Assembly (NCBI GenBank): GCA_963838205.1
Contig: CAWIQF010000014.1
Coordinates: forward strand, 310,001 to 374,000
Origin: CAIVVT01 sp963838205
GTDB lineage: Bacteria > Acidobacteriota > Terriglobia > Bryobacterales > Bryobacteraceae
DNA: 64,000 bases
Direction: 5' to 3'
Below, in pieces: positions 59,216-64,000 of this stretch. Numbering within the stretch: position 1 is the first letter of the stretch; each line of letters opens with the position of its first letter. The position numbers and the translations under genes were made by a program. The notes beneath the pieces are model-generated. The model saw nothing but the letters and a program-made list of their open reading frames with translations. It was not told the origin of the DNA and did not search any database.

Positions 59216-59346
59216 GACTCGACCCCTTCCTCCGAAAAAAGCAGTCCCCCAACCGAAGCGCAATACCCTTGAAGCGACCGGGCTCCGTATCTGAGTCAGT
59301 GTACAACACGCGACGGGCGGGGTGATGGGCGGGCGCGGTCGGGCGC

Positions 59347-61101
59347 TTAGGAATCGTCGCGCCGCGCGCGGATTTTCTTTTCGGCGGCGAGGCGGATCGC
59401 CTCCCCGGTGTCGCCGGCGCGCTCGGCCGCGATGATGCGTTCCTTCAGTTCGGCCATCTCAGCCCTGCGCGTACGAGCTTCCAGCGGATCGAGCGCGGCT
59501 AGCGCCTGTTCGAGGGTGATGGGGTCGGCGGACTCCGCGGCATCGTGGATGAGCAGGGCGAGCCGGTTCTGGTCCTCTTCGGCGAGCCGCGCTTCGACGG
59601 CGGCGTAGGAGAAAGGCTCGGCGGCTTCGATCATTCTGAGCATGGTTTCGAAGATGCCGACGGAGACGAAATGGGCGAGGGACGGGATGGCGCGGAGGCG
59701 GCGGACCAATTCCGGGCGGGCTTCGGGCAATTCCAACAAAGCGCGTAGCAGGCGCTGTTCGTACGGTTCGAAGGGCGAGACGGGCGGCGGAAGAGGGCGC
59801 GGCTCGCGGCGCTCGGAGGCGGCCTTGCGGAACTCGTCGCGGACGATGCCGGCATCGATCTTGAGATACTCGGCGACGTCGTTGACCACCTGCAGACGAT
59901 CGATGCGGTCGGGCATTTTGTGAATCTGCGGCAGGAGGAATTGGAAAATGGCGACGCGACCCTCGGGCGTGCGGACGTCGAACTTGCCGCGGGCGCGCTC
60001 GGCCAGCCAGTGGAAGTAACGCCGGGTCTGGTTCTTCACGAGATCGGCGTAGGCTTGGGCCGAGTGCTCGAGAATGTACTCGTCGGGATCGACGCCCTCG
60101 GGGAGCTCGAGGACGCGCACCTGCATGTGCTCAGTCAAGAGCACGTCGATGGATTTCTCGGTGGCGCTGCGGCCGGCCTTGTCGGGGTCGAAGTTGACGA
60201 CAAGCTCGATGGCATGGCGGCGCAGGGCCGAGACCTGGGATGGCGTGAGGGCGGTCCCGCAAGTAGCCACGACATTCTGGATGCCAGCGGCGTAGACCCC
60301 GATCACGTCCATGTAACCCTCGACCAGGATGGCGAAGCCGGCCTGTTGGATGGCCTTGCGGGCGCGGTTGAGGTTGTAGAGCACGTCGCCCTTGCGGTAA
60401 AGCGGGGTCTCGGGAGAATTGAGGTATTTGGGCTGATCGTCGGCGTCTAGCGCCCGGCCGCCGAAGGCGATCACCTTGCCGGATTCGGAATGGATGGGAA
60501 AGATCAGCCGGTGGCGGAAGCGGTCATAACAGCCGGAGCCTTCGTTGCGGCGCAGGACCAGGCCGCTGAGCTCCATTTCGTCGATGGTGAATCCGTGGTG
60601 CTCGAGCAGGCGGACTATGGATTGGCCGGAGCGCTCGGCGTACCCGAGGGCGAACTCCTGGCAGGTCTCGGGACGGACGCCGCGGCGGGCCAAGTAGCCG
60701 CGGGCCTCGGCACCCGAAGGGCCGGCGAGCGTGCGGGCAAAATGTTGCGCGGCCAGCTCCTGGATTTCCAGCAGGCGCGAGCGGCGCCGGGCCTCGTCGT
60801 CGGCGAGGTCGTTGCGCTTGGGTAATGGAATGCCGTTGCGCTCGGCGAGATAGCGGACGGCCTCCCAGAATGTGAGGCGCTCCATTTCCATGACGAACTT
60901 GATGACGTCGCCGCCGGCATTACAGCCGAAACACTTATAGAACTGGTGGCCGGAATGAACTGAAAAGGAAGGTGTTTTCTCGCTGTGGAAGGGACACAGT
61001 CCCATATAGCGGGGGCCTGTGCCGATATGGCGCAGGCGCACGTATTCGCCGATGACGCCGACTATGTCAACCGACGATTTCAGGTGTTCGATGAAGTCCA
61101 T
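59347..61101 (-). CDS. dnaG: DNA primase
   Basis: A 584-residue primase making RNA primers at the replication fork. The N-terminal zinc domain has CPFHSEKTPSFSVHSGHQFY then KCFGC (C-H...C-C ligands). The TOPRIM catalytic core has ILVEGYMDVIGVYAAGIQNV (Glu) and VVNFDPDKAGRSATEKSI (D-x-D), with DRFRHRLIFPIHSESGKVIA before it. The C-terminal helicase-interaction domain is present but shorter than in E. coli. It starts MDFIEHLKSSVDIVGVIGEY. rpoD follows after 131 bases; rpsU, the third member of the classical operon, is not adjacent. Confidence 0.96.
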   Translation of the reverse strand: MDFIEHLKSSVDIVGVIGEYVRLRHIGTGPRYMGLCPFHSEKTPSFSVHSGHQFYKCFGCNAGGDVIKFVMEMERLTFWEAVRYLAERNGIPLPKRNDLADDEARRRSRLLEIQELAAQHFARTLAGPSGAEARGYLARRGVRPETCQEFALGYAERSGQSIVRLLEHHGFTIDEMELSGLVLRRNEGSGCYDRFRHRLIFPIHSESGKVIAFGGRALDADDQPKYLNSPETPLYRKGDVLYNLNRARKAIQQAGFAILVEGYMDVIGVYAAGIQNVVATCGTALTPSQVSALRRHAIELVVNFDPDKAGRSATEKSIDVLLTEHMQVRVLELPEGVDPDEYILEHSAQAYADLVKNQTRRYFHWLAERARGKFDVRTPEGRVAIFQFLLPQIHKMPDRIDRLQVVNDVAEYLKIDAGIVRDEFRKAASERREPRPLPPPVSPFEPYEQRLLRALLELPEARPELVRRLRAIPSLAHFVSVGIFETMLRMIEAAEPFSYAAVEARLAEEDQNRLALLIHDAAESADPITLEQALAALDPLEARTRRAEMAELKERIIAAERAGDTGEAIRLAAEKKIRARRDDS

Positions 61102-61413
61102 GAGGAGGTCTGCAGCCGCTTCTGATTATGGCGCAGAGCCCTATACGTCGACCATGAGGGCGTGCATTGGCGCTTAAAGATTAAGTTGTAATAAGAAAGT
61201 GACAGTTTTGAGATAAAGGTCTAGACTATGACAAGGAGTCTGCTGGAGACATCCGCCGCTGACCAGACGATTCTGGGGCAGTTACTTTTCGGAGGTCAAC
61301 GGTTCAACTGGATTTGGCGGCCTCAACACTCCCGCGCTGTTGAACCGGGACTATTCGTGCGGCGGGCCCTTGGGCCCCGACGAACCGAGCGAGCGAATAC
61401 GAAAGGTGAATAT
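61102..61413. other. spacer and structured leader between dnaG and the coiled-coil gene
   Basis: 312 bases without a firm gene. Divergent promoters are expected. The plus-strand promoter at 61199-61227 would give a leader of about 180 bases with an inverted repeat CGGTTCAAC (61300-61308)/GTTGAACCG (61339-61347) and a short GGGCCC-type hairpin near 61368-61380. An in-frame ATG at 61228 exists but falls at the expected transcription start. Confidence 0.5.
61199..61227 (+). promoter_or_regulatory. sigma-70-type promoter for the coiled-coil protein gene
   Basis: GTGACA (-35, 61199-61204) and TAGACT (-10, 61222-61227) are separated by exactly 17 bases, in a strikingly AT-rich patch between GC-rich genes. 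Transcription would start near 61234, leaving an untranslated leader of about 180 bases before the ATG at 61414. Confidence 0.6.
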
Positions 61414-61821
61414 ATGGATACTCTTCAGGATTTATTGAACGGAATGGAGGCTGTGAGTAAGAAAGTCGCAGACCTCGAACACCAATTGGCCGAAGCACGG
61501 GCCGATGGGAAAAAGCTGTATAACGAGTTTCAGAAGCGCCAGGGCGATCTGGCGGGCAAGTTCGGATTCGCGGGGTCGCAGGAATCGACCCGGACGCGCA
61601 GCGGCCGGAAACCCCGTTCAATGGCCGCGAACATCGCGGTTGGCGGATCGCGGATGGTGACGAACGCAGCGCAGTCGGGCAAGAGCCAAGCCGAGGCCAA
61701 GAAGGCCGGCTTGGACCGGGCCAATGAACTGGCAAAGAAGCACGGTCTGAACTCGGTGCCCGAAGAAGCGGTGAAAATGATCGAGGCGACGCTGAAGCGC
61801 CGTTACTCCAAAGCAAAGTAA
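61414..61821 (+). CDS. small basic coiled-coil protein of unknown function
   Basis: A 135-residue protein from ATG 61414, with GAAAGGTGA upstream. Residues 1-45 are a heptad-rich coiled coil (LLNGMEAVSKKVADLEHQLA then EARADGKKLYNEFQKRQ). Then comes a flexible basic segment (TRTRSGRKPRSM), and the C-terminal 50 residues are helical and lysine-rich, with HGLNSVPEEAVKMIEATLKR. No membrane segment or signal. The basic linker hints at nucleic-acid or protein binding, but no family was recognised. A strong own promoter and long leader suggest regulated or high expression. Its 3' end overlaps the convergent pseudouridine synthase gene by 19 bases. Confidence 0.7.
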   Translation: MDTLQDLLNGMEAVSKKVADLEHQLAEARADGKKLYNEFQKRQGDLAGKFGFAGSQESTRTRSGRKPRSMAANIAVGGSRMVTNAAQSGKSQAEAKKAGLDRANELAKKHGLNSVPEEAVKMIEATLKRRYSKAK

Positions 61822-62588
61822 GCAGGCGGGTGCAAGCCCAGACTGTGTTCGCAAAACTCGCGGATATCGATGGCAAGCGGCGCTGAGAAGTGCCGTTTGT
61901 CTTCAATGATATAGGAAGTAAACTCTACGCTGGAACAGTGGAGCGCCTGTCTCGCCAGTCCCAGCAAGTGCTGTTGCCTCTCCGTCCAACCCTGCTCAAG
62001 AAACTCCAAAAACAAAGTTTCATCGGGACCGTAGATCTTGTCTCCGAATACGGGATGACCGAGCGCCCGCGCGTGAACGCGGATCTGGTGGAGACGCCCG
62101 GTGGCGGGCAAGACTTGGACCAGGGTGGCGTGGCAATTGGAAACTAACGGGACAAAAACAGTGAGCGCAGGCTGGCCCGTTCCATCCTGCAGCGGCGCGC
62201 GGCGGAGCCGGACGGGCGAGTCGGGGCGCAACCCCAGCGGCAGGGCTGCAGCTACGGGTCCGCGCAGCCGTCCCATTAACAACGCCGTGTATTGCTTGCG
62301 GTATTGGCCCTTCTGCACGGCGCGCTGGAGGCGTTTGCCCAGTTCCTCGTCGCCGGTGAGGAGCATGACGCCGCTGGTTTCGCGGTCGAGGCGAAACGGC
62401 ATGTGGAGTTTCGGCGAGCCGAGAAACTCGCGGGCGGCGCCGGCGAGACTGGACCAGGGGCCGTGCTTGGAGGGGTGGCAGACGACGCCGGCGGGCTTGT
62501 TCAACACGATCAGCCCGGCGCTGTGCGAGATGATCCAGGATTCGAGTTCCTGGGGTGTGATGCGCCAACCCCACGGCTCAGCGGGCAT
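61803..62588 (-). CDS. RNA pseudouridine synthase, RluA family
   Basis: A 261-residue enzyme from ATG 62588. The catalytic Asp is in MPFRLDRETSGVMLLTG, matching the H/x-R-L-D-x-x-T-S-G motif with Phe replacing His. Around it are LIVLNKPAGVVCHPS, QYRKQYTALLMGRLRG and the late PATGRLHQIRVHARALGHPV (H-Q-I-R-x-H). No N-terminal S4 domain is present. It converts uridine to pseudouridine in ribosomal RNA or tRNA; the exact site cannot be assigned. The gene is convergent with and slightly overlaps the coiled-coil gene, and is divergent from msrA. Confidence 0.88.
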   Translation of the reverse strand: MPAEPWGWRITPQELESWIISHSAGLIVLNKPAGVVCHPSKHGPWSSLAGAAREFLGSPKLHMPFRLDRETSGVMLLTGDEELGKRLQRAVQKGQYRKQYTALLMGRLRGPVAAALPLGLRPDSPVRLRRAPLQDGTGQPALTVFVPLVSNCHATLVQVLPATGRLHQIRVHARALGHPVFGDKIYGPDETLFLEFLEQGWTERQQHLLGLARQALHCSSVEFTSYIIEDKRHFSAPLAIDIREFCEHSLGLHPPAYFALE

Positions 62589-62704
62589 ACAACTCAGGTT
62601 ACTTGGCCTAGTGGCTGGTCGGATTGGCGAACTGCGCAGCCGTGGCGGTTCAGGCTTTGAGTTCCACCCGCGCCTGCCGTTACCCTGGAGGCCATGGGAC
62701 ACAT

Positions 62705-63247
62705 ATGGAACACCTAGAAACGGCGACGCTGGGCGGAGGATGCTTCTGGTGCGTGGAAGCGGTCTACCAGCGACTGCAGGGCGTGACGGCGGTGGTATCG
62801 GGCTACATGGGCGGCACGGTGGACCGGCCGACGTATGAACAGGTCTGCGGTGGGAAGACCGGGCACGCAGAAGTGGCGCAGGTCACGTTCGACGCGACGG
62901 CGACAAGCTTCCGCGAGATCCTCGAAGTCTTCTTCGCAGTACACGATCCGACGACCCGCAACCGCCAGGGTGAAGACGTCGGGACGCAATACCGCTCGGT
63001 GATTTTCTGGCATAGCGAAGCGCAGCGGGATGCGGCCGAGGCAATGGTGCGCGAACTGGCGAAGGAGGGCGCGTACGCTGGCCCGATCGTGACCGAGATC
63101 GTGAAAGCGAGCGAGTTCTGGCCGGCCGAAGATTATCATCAAAACTACCTGAACACCCATCCCTCGCAGCCATATTGCGCGGTTGTCGTTGCGCCGAAAG
63201 TGGCGAAGTTCCGGAAGAAATTCGCGACGCGGCTTAAGCAGAGCTAA
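62705..63247 (+). CDS. msrA: peptide methionine sulfoxide reductase A
   Basis: A 180-residue enzyme that reduces methionine-S-sulfoxide. The active-site motif is GGGCFWCVEA with nucleophile C13 followed by F-W-C16. Further conserved blocks are VVSGYMGGTVDRPTYEQVCG, HAEVAQVTFD, VFFAVHDPTTRNRQGEDVGT and QYRSVIFWHSEAQRDAAEAM. Asp and Glu of the catalytic set are present (FWPAEDYHQNYL). The C-terminal resolving cysteines seen in some forms are absent, leaving C16 or a late Cys (QPYCAVVV) for recycling. GGAGG lies 13 bases upstream of the ATG. Confidence 0.95.
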   Translation: MEHLETATLGGGCFWCVEAVYQRLQGVTAVVSGYMGGTVDRPTYEQVCGGKTGHAEVAQVTFDATATSFREILEVFFAVHDPTTRNRQGEDVGTQYRSVIFWHSEAQRDAAEAMVRELAKEGAYAGPIVTEIVKASEFWPAEDYHQNYLNTHPSQPYCAVVVAPKVAKFRKKFATRLKQS

Positions 63248-63342
63248 GGCTTTCAGCAGCGGGAAGCGGAAGCGAGTCCGGCACCGCGACAACCGGGTGG
63301 GGTGCGTTTCGTTAGAATGCGAGACGGAGGAAAGAGGCGGAG

Positions 63343-64000
63343 TTGCGTCTCGATGTAAAAACAGTTGTGTTACGCGGACTGCTGAGCCTGGCAGCCGTGT
63401 GCGCCATCACGGCGGCGTGCACCAAAGTGTTCTCCGTGAACGCGACGACGGCGGGCTTCAGCTATCTGATCGGCGTACTGTGGATCGCCACGGCGTGGGG
63501 CATGATCGAAGCCGTGCTGGCGTCGGTTCTGGCGACGGTTTGCTTCAACTACTTCTTCCTGCCGCCGATCGGGCGGTTCACGATCGCGGATCCGCAGAAC
63601 TGGGTTGCTCTGCTGGCCTTCCTGGCCACCGCGCTAGTCGCGAGCCACCTGTCGGACCGCGCGAAAAAGCAGGCGCTGGACGCGCGTCAGCGGCAGCGGG
63701 AAACGGAGCAACTGTATGCGTTGAGCCGGGCGATCCTGCTGAGCGATGCAAGCCGGCCATTGTGTCTGCAAGTGGCGCAATCTATCGCCCAGATTTTCGA
63801 ATGCGACGCGGTCGCGCTATACGACGCAGCCGGCGGAGAGTTGTATCGAGGCGGCCCGGAGGACCTGACGGACATTGAAACAAAGCTCAAACAGGTGGTG
63901 CTGCAAGGAACGAGCCTGTACGAATCCGAGTCCGGGTTGCGGGTGGCGCCGGTCACGCTGGGAGGGCAGCCGATCGGGAGCCTGGCGGCGCGGCGCATGG
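63343..64000 (+). CDS. membrane sensor with DUF4118 and GAF-like domains, probably a histidine kinase (cut by the right edge)
   Basis: About 219 residues are visible from a TTG at 63343 preceded by GGAGG/GGCGGAG. The first 110 residues form a four-helix KdpD-like DUF4118 membrane domain: LLSLAAVCAITAACTKVFSV, GVLWIATAWGMIEAVLASVL, TVCFNYFFLPPIGRFTIADP (the F-N-x-F-F-x-P-P motif) and WVALLAFLATALVASHLSDR. A coiled-coil linker follows (ALDARQRQRETEQLYALSRA) and then a GAF-like domain (CLQVAQSIAQIFECDAVALY). In complete proteins of this type a histidine kinase core comes next, beyond the window. It is a likely envelope sensor; signal unknown. Confidence 0.8.
   Translation, partial: MRLDVKTVVLRGLLSLAAVCAITAACTKVFSVNATTAGFSYLIGVLWIATAWGMIEAVLASVLATVCFNYFFLPPIGRFTIADPQNWVALLAFLATALVASHLSDRAKKQALDARQRQRETEQLYALSRAILLSDASRPLCLQVAQSIAQIFECDAVALYDAAGGELYRGGPEDLTDIETKLKQVVLQGTSLYESESGLRVAPVTLGGQPIGSLAARRM

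Overview
The window is high-GC chromosomal DNA, densely packed with genes on both strands. No tRNA, rRNA, phage or transposase gene was seen. The gene content points to an Acidobacteriota genome, most likely Bryobacterales (Candidatus Solibacter-like). The pointers are a mycobacterial-type (Kgd) 2-oxoglutarate dehydrogenase start, a Ser/Thr kinase with a C-terminal TolB-like propeller, a fused LptF-LptG permease, a PEP-CTERM-type exported protein, a membrane TPR protein of TMTC type, and many short dispersed palindromic repeats. This assignment is inference from gene content; no database search was possible.

Layout. 1-5.4 kb: partial kgd, a metallophosphoesterase, an ABC importer (ATPase plus double permease) and a Tat-exported sugar isomerase-like protein. 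5.8-8.5 kb: a Ser/Thr kinase gene broken by a one-base frameshift. 8.8-12.8 kb: a leftward cluster ctaA-ctaB-SCO-DUF420-methyltransferase-lgt for heme A synthesis, oxidase copper assembly and lipoprotein maturation. 13-18 kb: a VOC protein, an HDAC-like deacetylase behind pta, divergent mdh, a SET-domain protein and a LuxR-type regulator. 18.2-24 kb: two exported TldD/TldE-like proteins and a fused LptFG. 24.3-27.2 kb: an AddB-like nuclease carrying an 11-bp periodic repeat. 27-31.7 kb: an O-methyltransferase, a DapA-like/epimerase pair and a GNAT protein. 32-34.5 kb: AmmeMemoRadiSam genes (B-A fusion plus radical SAM enzyme). 34.7-39.8 kb: a glycosyltransferase/TPR cluster. 40-43 kb: an aminotransferase and ATP-dependent PEP carboxykinase. 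43-51.4 kb: an exported nitroreductase, a secreted unknown, a diguanylate cyclase, an RND efflux pair and kdsD. 51.7-57.4 kb: a frameshifted PEP-CTERM gene, ppk, nth, a zinc-ribbon membrane protein and a nadD-like gene. 57.5-61.1 kb: dnaG-rpoD. 61.2-64 kb: a small coiled-coil protein behind a clear promoter and leader, an RluA-type pseudouridine synthase, msrA and the start of a DUF4118/GAF membrane sensor.

Functional themes. Central carbon genes (kgd, mdh, pckA, pta) are spread among envelope functions (LptFG, KdsD, glycosyltransferases, Lgt, RND pump). The most unusual material is (i) the extracytoplasmic TldD-like pair coupled to LptFG, the second member having lost both zinc-binding histidines; (ii) short repeats spaced at 11 bp, near one helical turn, in two places 25 kb apart, one of them in frame inside a nuclease gene; (iii) a hairpin element found between lptFG and addB and again beside the AmmeMemoRadiSam genes, the first copy flanked by a 73-bp direct repeat; and (iv) two genes, the kinase and the PEP-CTERM protein, each restored by removing a single base.
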